Part shown: positions 8,820 through 17,099 of the stretch, piece by piece | Position numbering within the stretch: the stretch's first letter is position 1 | Layout: each line of letters opens with the position of its first letter | Origin: Hyphomicrobiales bacterium | GTDB taxonomy: Bacteria > Pseudomonadota > Alphaproteobacteria > Rhizobiales > Beijerinckiaceae | Direction: 5' to 3' | Length of the DNA: 64,000 nt | Assembly: GCA_930633495.1 (NCBI GenBank) | Contig: CAKNFJ010000001.1 | Span: 2,999,001 to 3,063,000, forward strand | Notes under the pieces: model-generated | The model's input: only the letters and a program-made list of their open reading frames with translations | Databases searched by the model: none | What the model was told of the DNA's origin: nothing | Position numbers and translations under genes: made by a program

Positions 8820-10546
8820 CCCTCGACTGGAGCCTGGGGGCGGAGGCGGCCGTCTGGGCCGCCTCGACCGCCCGTCTCGACGATTTCCGCCCCCTGCTTC
8901 CCGCGGAGGAGGAGATCGTCGCCAGGCTTCAATCCGGCAATTTCGACCGGCTGGGAGACGGGATCCGGCCCGTCGAGCCGGATCCCGTGCGGATCGTCCG
9001 CGCCGGCTTCCTGCGCTTCCTGATCCTGGGCGGCGAGCCCGGCTGTCGGCCGCATGAGAAGGGCGTCCTGATCCGCGGCGCCTGGATCACCGACGTCCTC
9101 GATCTCGAAGCCTGCCGCGTCTTTCGTGACATCGGCCTGAACGACTGCCATTTCGAGACGACGCCGATCCTGCGCGCGGCCATCATCAGCCGGCTCTTCC
9201 TGGACGGCTCGCGGCTGCCCGGGCTTCAGGCGGAGAGGCTCGAGGCGCGGGGCGGGATCTACCTGCGCGGAGCCGAGGTCGAAGGCGCCGTCAATCTCGA
9301 CCAGACGCGCCTTGGCGGGAATCTCCAATGCGACGGCGCGACGATCCGCAACCGTGGGGACTATGCCCTGCTGGGACGGAGCCTGGAGGTGCGCAACGTG
9401 CTTCTGCGCGGCGCGACTTTGCGCGGGGGCCTCAACCTGTCGGGTGCCGTGCTTGCCGCCGACCTCGACATGGCCGGGGCGACCGTTGTCGCTTTCGAGC
9501 GCGTGGCACTCGACGCCACCGAAATGACGTGCCGCGGCAGCGGGGTTCTGCGCAATGCCCGCATTGCCGGCGAGGCGAGGCTGACGGCATCCGATATCGC
9601 CGGGGATCTCGATTGCTCCGGCACGGTTGTCGACAATCCGGGCGAAACCGCCATCGAGGCCAGCCGGGCGGCGATCCGCGGCGCTTTCTTCCTGCGTCGC
9701 GAAGCCCGGCTCAATGGCACGCTGGCGCTGGCCGGGGCCTCGATCGGCACGATTCACGATGAGGCGGCCTGCTGGCCCAAGCCCGGCGACCTCATGCTCA
9801 ACCGCTGCCGCTACGGCGCCTTCATCGACGCACCGGTCGACGCCGACAGTCGCCTGGACTGGCTGGCGCGCCAGACGCCCGAGCGCTGGGGCGAGGATTT
9901 CTGGCCGCAACCCTATGAGCAGCTCGCCGCAGTCTTTCGCGAGATGGGATATGGCGAGGACGCCGCCACGGTGCTGGCCATCAAGGAGCGGCTGCAGCGC
10001 CGGGCCCGGCGGGCGCGGGCCGAGAATCCGGTCTGGCGGGCGCTGCTGTTCGTTTCGGATGGTATCCTCGGCATCACGCTCGGCTACGGCCGCAGGCCGC
10101 TCTTCGCCCTTGTCTGGCTGGTTTTCTTCTGGATCACTGGCGCCGCGATCTTCACCTATGCCGAGCGGCAGGGCGCTGTGATGCCGAACAGCGCCGTCGT
10201 GCTGCGCGCGCCGGAATGGACCCTGTGCGGCGCCGAGCAAGGCGAACAGAAGTCGTTGCTCGCCGGCGGACCCTCGCAGGGACTGGCGGCGCCGGGCCAG
10301 ACCCAGCTCGCCTGCTTCCGCCAGCGCTGGGAGGCATCGAGCTATCCCGCCTTCAGCCCTTGGGCCTATTCGCTGGACACGCTGCTGCCGGTGCTGGAGA
10401 TGGGGCAGCGCAGCTTCTGGCGGCCGAACCCGTCGAAGCCCGGCGGGCGGGTCGCGATGAACTACTTCTATTTCCAGTCGCTCGTCGGCTGGGCCTTGAG
10501 TTTGCTTGCCGTCGCAGGCTTCTCGGGCCTGGTGAAATCGTCATGA
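8816..10546 (+). CDS. Beta-helix-like repeat protein with C-terminal membrane segments, function unknown
   Basis: Protein of 576 residues starting with GTG in a 4-base overlap with the DUF1269 gene. Residues of about 75-330 read as a regular series of short strands (for example GIYLRGAEVEGAVNLDQTRL and LRGATLRGGLNLSGAVLAAD), spaced as in right-handed beta-helix or pentapeptide-like proteins. A charged helical stretch follows. Two hydrophobic segments lie near residues 426-445 and 550-573 with a roughly 100-residue loop between them. There is no N-terminal signal peptide, so the repeat domain is probably cytoplasmic and anchored by the C-terminus. I recognise no enzymatic motif. Database hits may carry names such as 'membrane-associated oxidoreductase', but nothing here supports that activity. 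Confidence 0.7.
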   Translation: MTLDWSLGAEAAVWAASTARLDDFRPLLPAEEEIVARLQSGNFDRLGDGIRPVEPDPVRIVRAGFLRFLILGGEPGCRPHEKGVLIRGAWITDVLDLEACRVFRDIGLNDCHFETTPILRAAIISRLFLDGSRLPGLQAERLEARGGIYLRGAEVEGAVNLDQTRLGGNLQCDGATIRNRGDYALLGRSLEVRNVLLRGATLRGGLNLSGAVLAADLDMAGATVVAFERVALDATEMTCRGSGVLRNARIAGEARLTASDIAGDLDCSGTVVDNPGETAIEASRAAIRGAFFLRREARLNGTLALAGASIGTIHDEAACWPKPGDLMLNRCRYGAFIDAPVDADSRLDWLARQTPERWGEDFWPQPYEQLAAVFREMGYGEDAATVLAIKERLQRRARRARAENPVWRALLFVSDGILGITLGYGRRPLFALVWLVFFWITGAAIFTYAERQGAVMPNSAVVLRAPEWTLCGAEQGEQKSLLAGGPSQGLAAPGQTQLACFRQRWEASSYPAFSPWAYSLDTLLPVLEMGQRSFWRPNPSKPGGRVAMNYFYFQSLVGWALSLLAVAGFSGLVKSS

Positions 10547-10577
10547 CGCGACCGGCCCCGTCAGCAAGGATCATATC

Positions 10578-11651
10578 GTGAGCAAGGCACCTTCCGTTTC
10601 AACGCGCGGCGGCGACGAGCAGGGCGGCACCGCGCCGCGCGAACCGCTCAATATCGACCTCGCCCTGCAGGGCGGCGGCGCCCATGGCGCTTTCACCTGG
10701 GGCGTGCTGAGCCGCATCCTCGAGGAGGACTGGCTGACGATCGAAGCGATTTCCGGCACCTCGGCGGGGGCGATGAATGCCGCCGTGCTGGCGTCCGGCT
10801 ATGCACTCGGCGGGCGGGAAGGCGCTCGCGAGGCCCTGGATCGCTACTGGCGGAAGGTGTCGGATGCGGGGCGCTTCAGCCCGTTCCAGCGCTCGCCGCT
10901 CGACGTCCTGCTCGGGCGCTGGACGCTCGACACCTCGCCGCTGTTTGTGGCGATGGACATGATGTCCCGCGTCGTCTCGCCCTACACCCTCAACCCGTCG
11001 GGTGCGAATCCGCTGACGGACATCCTCGCCGAGGTCATCGATTACGACGCCATCGCGAAGGGACCGATCAAGCTCTTCATCTCCGCGACGAATGTCCGGA
11101 CGGGGCGCAACCGCATCTTTCGGAACGGCGAGATCACGCCGGAGGTGCTGCTCGCCTCGGCCTGCCTGCCGACCCTGTTCCAGGCGGTCGAGATCGACGG
11201 CGAGAGCTATTGGGACGGCGGCTATTCCGGCAACCCGACGATGACCCCGCTGATCGAGGAAAGCACGGCCAGCGACACCATCCTCGTCCAGATCAACCCG
11301 GTCGAGCGGCCGGGGACGCCGCGGATGGCGCGCGACATCCTGAACCGCCTCAACGAAGTGTCCTTCAACGCGGTGTTGCTGAAGGAGCTGCGCATGATGG
11401 CGCTGTTGCAGCGCGAGGCGCTCTCCAGCACGGGCGAGGCCGCGCGCTGGGCTCGCATGCGCCTTCACCGCATCACCAGCGACGCCATGATCGAGCTCGG
11501 CTATTCCTCGAAGCTCAATGCCGAATGGGAATTCTTCTCGATGCTGCATGACGAGGGCAGGCGTTCCGCCGAGGCGTTCTACCGGGCGCATCGCGACGAG
11601 ATCGGAAAGCGCTCGACGCTCGATCTCGACGAATTCACCAAGGGCGTCTGA
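10578..11651 (+). CDS. Patatin-like phospholipase
   Basis: Serine lipid acyl hydrolase of 357 residues. The glycine-rich oxyanion loop GGGAHG (about 32-37), the nucleophile elbow GTSAG (Ser62) and the catalytic Asp in DGG (Asp213) are all present, so the Ser-Asp dyad is intact. There is no signal peptide, suggesting a cytosolic or inner-membrane-surface enzyme acting on phospholipids or other acyl esters. The GTG start has AAGGA seven bases upstream. It lies 31 bases after the beta-helix-like membrane protein and 14 bases before the PerM-type gene, in the same apparent operon. Confidence 0.92.
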   Translation: MSKAPSVSTRGGDEQGGTAPREPLNIDLALQGGGAHGAFTWGVLSRILEEDWLTIEAISGTSAGAMNAAVLASGYALGGREGAREALDRYWRKVSDAGRFSPFQRSPLDVLLGRWTLDTSPLFVAMDMMSRVVSPYTLNPSGANPLTDILAEVIDYDAIAKGPIKLFISATNVRTGRNRIFRNGEITPEVLLASACLPTLFQAVEIDGESYWDGGYSGNPTMTPLIEESTASDTILVQINPVERPGTPRMARDILNRLNEVSFNAVLLKELRMMALLQREALSSTGEAARWARMRLHRITSDAMIELGYSSKLNAEWEFFSMLHDEGRRSAEAFYRAHRDEIGKRSTLDLDEFTKGV

Positions 11652-11665
11652 CGGGCGGGGTCGAT

Positions 11666-12754
11666 ATGGTTTCGGGTATGGGTTCGGAGAAGCCGGTGAC
11701 GAGCGGCAAGATCTATCAGGCGGCGCAGGTCGTGATCGCCACGATCATGGTGATCGCGGCTTTGTCCATCGCGAGCTCGGTCTTCGCGCCGGTGGCTTTC
11801 GCGCTGTTCATCATCGCGCTGGTCTGGCCGCTGCAGAAGCTGCTCCAGGGCTATCTGCCGCGGCTGCTGGCGCTGGCCGTCAGCGTCGTCGTCATGACCG
11901 TCGCGTTCGTTTATGTCGGCTCGCTGGTGGTCTCGGCCTTCGGGCGCGTCGGGCGCTGGATCGTCAACGACGCCGCGCGCTTCCAGGCGTTCTACGACCA
12001 GATCACGGTCTGGCTCGAAGGGCACGGCATCGCGGTTGCGGGAGCATGGTCGGAAGCGTTCAGCGTCGGCTGGATGCTGCGCACCGCGCAGACCGTCACC
12101 GGCCGCCTGAACAGCACGATGAGCTTCTGGCTCGTGGTGCTGGTCTATGTCTTCCTCGGCCTGCTGGAAGTCGACGATTTCGGCCGCAAGCTCAAGGGCA
12201 TGCGCAGCCGTGCCACCGGCGACCTGCTGCTGCGCGGCAGCATGACGACGGCGGCCAAGATCCGGCGCTACATGCTGGTGCGGACGGCGATGAGCGTGAT
12301 CACCGGCGTGCTGGTCTGGCTTTTCGCCCGGTCGGTCGGCCTGCAGCTGGCCGAGGAGTGGGGCTTCATCGCCTTCTCGCTGAACTACATCCCGTTCCTC
12401 GGGCCGCTCGTCGCCACGGTCTTCCCGACCTTGTTCGCGATGACCCAGTTCGGCTCCTGGCAGGCGGTGGTCGCGGTCTTTGCTTGCCTCAACCTGATCC
12501 AGTTCGTCGTGGGCAGCTATGTCGAACCCCGGGTCGCCGGCAGCGCGCTGTCGATCTCGCCGGCGATGGTGCTGTTCTCGGTCTTCTTCTGGAGCTACAT
12601 CTGGGGCGTGTTCGGCGCCTTCATCGGCGTGCCGATCACCATCGCCTTCCTGACCTTCTGCGCCCTGCACCCGTCGACCCTGTGGCTGGCCGAAATCTTC
12701 GGCTCGCCGCAGAAGGACGAGAAGATCGCGGACGCTTCGCTCGTCAGCGCGTGA
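11666..12754 (+). CDS. AI-2E/PerM-family membrane protein
   Basis: Inner-membrane protein of 362 residues with the AI-2E exporter (PerM/TqsA) family pattern: two N-terminal membrane helices, a soluble segment rich in Arg, Phe and Trp, and a C-terminal block of helices including the typical stretch FSLNYIPFLGPLVATVFPTL. Family members have been linked to autoinducer-2 export or ion antiport, and the role here cannot be read from the sequence. An ATG 12 bases further on (MGSEKP) is a possible alternative start. The last 11 bases overlap the 3' end of the opposite-strand phosphoesterase gene. Confidence 0.88.
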   Translation: MVSGMGSEKPVTSGKIYQAAQVVIATIMVIAALSIASSVFAPVAFALFIIALVWPLQKLLQGYLPRLLALAVSVVVMTVAFVYVGSLVVSAFGRVGRWIVNDAARFQAFYDQITVWLEGHGIAVAGAWSEAFSVGWMLRTAQTVTGRLNSTMSFWLVVLVYVFLGLLEVDDFGRKLKGMRSRATGDLLLRGSMTTAAKIRRYMLVRTAMSVITGVLVWLFARSVGLQLAEEWGFIAFSLNYIPFLGPLVATVFPTLFAMTQFGSWQAVVAVFACLNLIQFVVGSYVEPRVAGSALSISPAMVLFSVFFWSYIWGVFGAFIGVPITIAFLTFCALHPSTLWLAEIFGSPQKDEKIADASLVSA

Positions 12755-14489
12755 CGGGCGAAGGCGCCGGCTCGACGACGATGCGCTGCGGCTCCAGCAG
12801 CGCGATCCCGTCGGGCGCGGCTGCGAGCGTGTGGATATAGAAGCAGGTCGGATCGGCATCCGTCGCCTCCATGACGGGCGACGGCGCGGACACGATCTTC
12901 AGCGCGCCGCAACGGCCGATCCAGTCGATATGGCGGTGGCCATGCATCGCGACCATGCGGGCTGCGACCGGCCGGAGCAGGCGCAGCAGCCGGCTGCCAT
13001 TGATCAGCGCGGTGCCGATGCGCTCCGAAAAGGCCTTCGCCGGCATCGGATACTCGATCGGGTGGTGGTGGAGCGCCAGGATCCAATGCGCCTGCGGGAA
13101 GGCCCGCGTCGCGGCGAGCACCGCCTGCATGTCCTCCTCCGCCACGAGGCCGAGCGCGTTGGTGAAGGAGAAATGCGCTTCCGCATTCGAGTTCAGCAGG
13201 AGGACTCCGAGCCCGTCCGGCTCCGCCGGAGGCAGCACCATCGGAAAGGCATCGGCCCAGATCGCGGCGAGTCCGGCCGAGCGACGCAGGCCGCCATCGT
13301 CGGCGAAGGCGGCGATCCTGCCGCGATGCGGCTCCAGCGCTTCTGTGAGGCTGCCCGCAAGGGCGGCCCGGCTCTTGTCGATGACCTGCACGCGCGCGCC
13401 TTGCAGCGCGGCGATCACGGAGAGCGTCCGCATCTGGCGCAGGCGCTTGCCGGGGCTGCCGGGCAGTTCCAGCCGGGCGGGGTTGGCCCGGTCGACGATG
13501 TTGACGTCATGGTTCCCGGGCAGGATCAGGCTGCGCTCGGCGAGCGCCGGATGGCGCTGCATGGCGTCGAGGAATTCGCCCCATTCGGTCGAGCGGCCGG
13601 CGTCGGTCATGTCGCCGGTGATGAGCAGCAGATCGAGCGGCTCGGCCGCGTGGATCGCCGACAACCTGTCGAGCACCTGCAGGAACCGGTCGTTCCCGCG
13701 CGGTCCGGCGCGCCCGCTCTCGATCCGGAAGCCGTAGCGCTCGCCGACGACATGGACGTCGGAGAGATGCGCGACGCGCCATCTGCGGGCGGAGGGCGCC
13801 ACGGTGTCGAAGCCGCCGAGGTCGCAAGGCTGATCCATCAGGCCGTCGGCCATGCCCCAGAGCAGCGAGGCCAGCGCCAGATAGAGCGCCATCAGCGCGA
13901 CGGCATTGGCGAGCGCGGGCACGACCAGCTGCAACGGATCGATGAAATCGGCGAAGCCGCCCGACCAGCGCGTCGCCGGCCAGACCAGGGCCAGCACCGC
14001 GCCGGATACGAGTCCGCCGAGCAAGCCGGCGCCGATCGCGCTTCCGGCCCGAAGGCGCGCGCGCCTGCCCGTATCTGTGCCGACGGAGACGACGCGCTCG
14101 GCAAGGTGCTGCAGGCCCTCGCGGCAGACCGCGTAGCCCGGCTGGACCACCAGCGCGTTCAGCGACCAGAAGCTCTTCTCCGCCATACGAAACAGCGGCC
14201 GGAAGCCATACCAGCCGACCACGCCGACTAAGGCGAGCAGAAGCAGGGAGCCGATTCCTGCGAGCGCCGCCACGCGGCCCGATATCGAGGCGACCCAGGC
14301 GGTCACGACCAGGGGAGCCGCGCCCAGCAGCAGGCTCGGCAGCAGGGCGCCGAGCACCCAGGCGAGTGCGAGCTTGGGCAGGCTGATCTCGCCGAGAAGG
14401 CTGCCCGCGATCGCGATTAGCGAGCGCTTCTTGGTGCTGCTCGCGTCGTCCTCGGTATCGCCGTTCCGGGGCTCGATGATCAAAGCCAT
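12744..14489 (-). CDS. Membrane-anchored metallophosphoesterase
   Basis: About 581 residues. The N-terminal half contains several hydrophobic helices (about residues 30-105 and 150-230). The C-terminal half is a calcineurin-like phosphoesterase domain with every metal-binding block in order: HLSDVH, ITGDMTD, LPGNHD, ALHHHP and MHGHRH. It should therefore be catalytically competent; the substrate (nucleotide, phospholipid or protein) is unknown. The start at 14489 (MALIIEPRNGD) has a purine-rich GAGG upstream. A longer frame to 14660 exists, but its N-terminal extension is Arg-rich and unlike a protein start. It converges on the PerM-type gene with an 11-base overlap. Confidence 0.85.
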   Translation of the reverse strand: MALIIEPRNGDTEDDASSTKKRSLIAIAGSLLGEISLPKLALAWVLGALLPSLLLGAAPLVVTAWVASISGRVAALAGIGSLLLLALVGVVGWYGFRPLFRMAEKSFWSLNALVVQPGYAVCREGLQHLAERVVSVGTDTGRRARLRAGSAIGAGLLGGLVSGAVLALVWPATRWSGGFADFIDPLQLVVPALANAVALMALYLALASLLWGMADGLMDQPCDLGGFDTVAPSARRWRVAHLSDVHVVGERYGFRIESGRAGPRGNDRFLQVLDRLSAIHAAEPLDLLLITGDMTDAGRSTEWGEFLDAMQRHPALAERSLILPGNHDVNIVDRANPARLELPGSPGKRLRQMRTLSVIAALQGARVQVIDKSRAALAGSLTEALEPHRGRIAAFADDGGLRRSAGLAAIWADAFPMVLPPAEPDGLGVLLLNSNAEAHFSFTNALGLVAEEDMQAVLAATRAFPQAHWILALHHHPIEYPMPAKAFSERIGTALINGSRLLRLLRPVAARMVAMHGHRHIDWIGRCGALKIVSAPSPVMEATDADPTCFYIHTLAAAPDGIALLEPQRIVVEPAPSPVTR

Positions 14490-14752
14490 GGTGCCTCGGC
14501 CGAGCGAAAAAGAGGCGATGGCGCGAGCCGAAACTGCCGCATGCGAACTCCGCGAACGGTAACGGGGGCGTCCCAGGAGATTGCGGCGCCCTCGCGAATA
14601 TCCTGCGCATACCGGATCGACCGCTGCCAGCCGCTGCGGCCAGAATGGGACGTGACGCACAGGAGTGAGACATCGGGCTGATGTTGCTTGCGCTTACGGA
14701 GGCTACCTTGCGAGGATGGCCCGGCGGGGCATCGACCGGAGACTGGCGGAAA

Positions 14753-15262
14753 ATGATGAGAGCGGCCGCAGCCGACGATCTGCCGCTCTCGGCGCTGTTG
14801 GGCCGGGGGAGTGGCCTGCTGCTGCTATGGGTGGCGCTGATGGGGCCGGGGCTCAAGGATCTGCCGGTCGGGCTCGTCGCCAGCGTCGCCGGCGTCTGGG
14901 CCAGCACGGTTCTCTTGCCGGCAGGCGGAGGTGTCTCGGCCGTCGGGCTCGTCAGGTTCGTGCTTCGTTTCCTCCCGCAATCCGTTGTCGCCGGCGTCGA
15001 CGTGGCACGCCGCGCCTTCGCCCGCCAACCCGATCTGCAACCGGGTTTTGCGACCTGCCGCTCCACCATTCCAAGCGGCCTGGCGCGGGATTCCGCCTGC
15101 GCCGTGATGAGTCTGCAGCCGGGTAAGCTGCCGGTCGCCGCCGAAGCGGACGGGACGTTGCGGATCCATTGCCTCGACCTGCGCGAGGCGGTGGCGGAAC
15201 AGGTCGCCGCCGATGAGGCCGCCTTCCGGCAGATCTTCGTGCCGGAGCGGCACAATGGCTGA
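14753..15262 (+). CDS. mnhE: Mrp-type Na+/H+ antiporter subunit E
   Basis: Small membrane subunit of a multisubunit cation/proton antiporter. Two or three hydrophobic helices (LLLLWVALMGPGLKDLPVGLVASVAGVWAS and following) precede a C-terminal soluble part containing RFVLRFLPQSVVAGVDVARRAF and a CRSTIPSGLARDSACAVM stretch typical of MrpE. With the start at 14753 the protein is 169 residues, close to the family norm. An upstream ATG at 14681 would add 24 residues, and a second ATG follows at 14756. It is the first gene of a seven-gene operon and overlaps subunit F by 8 bases. Confidence 0.85.
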   Translation: MMRAAAADDLPLSALLGRGSGLLLLWVALMGPGLKDLPVGLVASVAGVWASTVLLPAGGGVSAVGLVRFVLRFLPQSVVAGVDVARRAFARQPDLQPGFATCRSTIPSGLARDSACAVMSLQPGKLPVAAEADGTLRIHCLDLREAVAEQVAADEAAFRQIFVPERHNG

Positions 15263-15542
15263 TATCCTCACGGGGGCTGCGCTCTTCATCCTGGCGGTTA
15301 CGGCCCTGGCGCTGTTCCGCGTGCTGCGCTCCGGCGTGGCGGCTGAGCGGATGATGGCTGTGCAACTGCTCGGAACCGGCGGCGCGGCGGCGCTGCTGCT
15401 GCTGGGGACCGCTTCGGGGTCATCGGCCGTGGTCGATGTCGCGCTGCTGCTCGCATTGCTGGCGGCATTTTCCTGCGTGGCCTTCGCCCTGGGCTTTTCG
15501 AAGCCGGGCGTGGATCGCGGCCCTTCCGAAGACCGACCATGA
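15255..15542 (+). CDS. mnhF: Mrp-type antiporter subunit F
   Basis: A 95-residue protein with three hydrophobic helices and the conserved basic segment after the first helix (LFRVLRSGVAAERMMAVQLLGT), characteristic of MrpF/MnhF. It starts at the ATG at 15255, inside the last codons of subunit E, and its stop overlaps the ATG of subunit G. It would lie in the inner membrane as part of the antiporter core. Nothing is unusual beyond the overlaps. Confidence 0.88.
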   Translation: MADILTGAALFILAVTALALFRVLRSGVAAERMMAVQLLGTGGAAALLLLGTASGSSAVVDVALLLALLAAFSCVAFALGFSKPGVDRGPSEDRP

Positions 15543-15832
15543 GCGGCGTCGCCGATATCTTCACAGTCGTCATGGTTGTTGCCGGAGCCCTGCTGTTCCT
15601 GGCCGGGACGCTGGGCCTGCTGCGCTTCCCGGACACGCTGAGCAGGCTCCACGCCATCAGCAAGGCGGATAATCTCGGGCTCGGGCTGGTCGTGATCGGC
15701 CTCCTGCCTCAGATGACGAGCATTGCCGGCGGGTTGAAGCTCGTCTGTGTCTGGCTGCTCGCGCAGCTGTCCGCCGCGACGGCGAGCCAGCTGCTCGGCG
15801 GCATCGTCTATCGCGACAGAAGCGAACCATGA
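15539..15832 (+). CDS. mnhG: Mrp-type antiporter subunit G
   Basis: A 97-residue membrane subunit with three helices. The diagnostic MrpG stretch LGLLRFPDTLSRLHAISKADNLGLGLV lies near residues 25-50. It overlaps both neighbours by 4 bases (ATGA). In Mrp complexes, subunits E, F and G form the small-subunit side of the antiporter. Identification is firm from the RFPD-x-LSRLHA motif. Confidence 0.92.
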   Translation: MSGVADIFTVVMVVAGALLFLAGTLGLLRFPDTLSRLHAISKADNLGLGLVVIGLLPQMTSIAGGLKLVCVWLLAQLSAATASQLLGGIVYRDRSEP

Positions 15833-16761
15833 TGCTCCTGCTCGACCTTGCGCTCGTCGCCTGGCTGCTGGCGCTTGCGGTCCATGTCGTCGCGCAGCCC
15901 GACGACCGCAACGCGATCATCGCCTTCCTGGCATTCGGACTCCTGCTCGGTCTCGGCTGGGTCAGGCTCGCCGCTCCCGACGTCGCCCTGACCGAGATCG
16001 CCATCGGCGGGGGCGCGACGGGTATCCTGCTGCTGCGGGCGGAGGCAGCGCTGCGCGGGCGCGGCAAGCATGAAGAAGCGACGACGCCGGCCGGCAAGCT
16101 CGCCGTGGCCGCCGGCTGCGCAGCCATTTCGGCAGGGCTTGCCTTCGCCGTGCTGACCTTCGCGTCCCCTGCGCCGACGCTGGCGCCGGCCGCTTCGGAG
16201 GCGCTCGGCGCGACCGGGCTGGGCAACCCCGTGACGGCCGTGCTGCTGGCCTATCGCGCGCTCGACACGCTGCTGGAGAAGGTCGTGGTGCTGCTCGCCC
16301 TGGTCGGGGTCTGGTCACTCGCGCCCGACGGTGCCTGGGGCGGCGCCCCCGAGGTGCGGTCCGCCACCGTGCCGGAGCCGCTCGCCTGGCTGGCGCGGAT
16401 ACTGCCGCCCTTCGGCGTCGTCATCGGCGTCTACATGTTCTGGGTCGGGGCCGATGCGCCGGGCGGCACCTTCCAGGCCGGGACCGTGCTCGCCGCGATG
16501 TGGCTGCTGGTAATGATGGCCGGGATCCATCCGCCGCCCGACACGGCACGGCCGTTGCTGCTGTTCGCGCTGACGGGCGGCCCGGCGCTGTTCCTGGCGA
16601 TCGCCTTTCTCGGTTTCGCGTTTGCCGCGGGCTTCCTCGCCTATCCGGAAGGGCTAGCGAAACCCTTCATCGTGGCGATCGAGGCGGCCCTGACGCTGTC
16701 GGTCGCCGCGGCGCTCGCCATGCTGGTCGCCGGCCCGGCCGGGAAGGCTCCGGCACGATGA
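15829..16761 (+). CDS. mnhB: DUF4040 (MbhD/MbhE-like) and MnhB fusion antiporter subunit
   Basis: A 310-residue membrane protein joining two modules. Residues of about 1-90 resemble the DUF4040/MbhD part found at the C-terminus of MrpA (GLGWVRLAAPDVALTEIAIGGGATGIL). A connecting MbhE-like helical region follows (YRALDTLLEKVVVLLAL). From about residue 185 it is a MrpB/MnhB domain (LPPFGVVIGVYMFWVGADAPGGTFQAG). The C-terminal piece of the MrpA protein is thus separated from the ND5-like part and fused to B. It overlaps subunits G and C by ATGA, so stoichiometric production with the rest of the complex is expected. Confidence 0.87.
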   Translation: MMLLLDLALVAWLLALAVHVVAQPDDRNAIIAFLAFGLLLGLGWVRLAAPDVALTEIAIGGGATGILLLRAEAALRGRGKHEEATTPAGKLAVAAGCAAISAGLAFAVLTFASPAPTLAPAASEALGATGLGNPVTAVLLAYRALDTLLEKVVVLLALVGVWSLAPDGAWGGAPEVRSATVPEPLAWLARILPPFGVVIGVYMFWVGADAPGGTFQAGTVLAAMWLLVMMAGIHPPPDTARPLLLFALTGGPALFLAIAFLGFAFAAGFLAYPEGLAKPFIVAIEAALTLSVAAALAMLVAGPAGKAPAR

Positions 16762-17099
16762 CGGCCCTGCTTCAGCCCGGCATCCTGTTCGGCCTCTGCG
16801 GGGCGGCGCTCGTCGGCATCGGGCTCTTCGCCATCGTCACGAGCCCCGTCCTGCTGCGGAGGATCGTCGGCTGCAACATCCTCGGCGCAGGCATCTTCCT
16901 CGTCTTCGGCGCCGTCGCCCGGCGCGGAAACGGCGCCGGCCTCGAAGCCGACCCGGTGCCGCAGGCGCTGGTCATCACCGGCATCGTCGTCGCATTCTCG
17001 GCGAGCGCGCTGGCGGTCGCCCTGTTGAAGCGCCTGTCGGAACTGAATGTGGGCGATCGCACCGGGGCGGCGGGTCCCACCGACCGGAGCGGGTCGTGA
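16758..17099 (+). CDS. mnhC: Mrp-type antiporter subunit C (NuoK-like)
   Basis: A 113-residue protein with three helices, homologous to complex I NuoK. Recognisable features are LLRRIVGCNILGAGIFLVFGAVA and DPVPQALVITGIVVAFSASALAVAL, the MnhC signature. The start is the ATG overlapping the stop of subunit B; the open frame extends upstream, but that part lies inside the B gene. It lies in the inner membrane next to subunit D. Confidence 0.92.
   Translation: MTALLQPGILFGLCGAALVGIGLFAIVTSPVLLRRIVGCNILGAGIFLVFGAVARRGNGAGLEADPVPQALVITGIVVAFSASALAVALLKRLSELNVGDRTGAAGPTDRSGS

Noticed and set aside
8384..10240. Antisense frame opposite the DUF1269 and beta-helix genes
   Set aside because: Composition is typical of a codon-position shadow, and the coupled plus-strand genes explain the region.
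13507..15255. Minus-strand frame across the metallophosphoesterase and subunit E genes
   Set aside because: It crosses genes on both strands and has no recognisable domain; both real genes have complete motifs.
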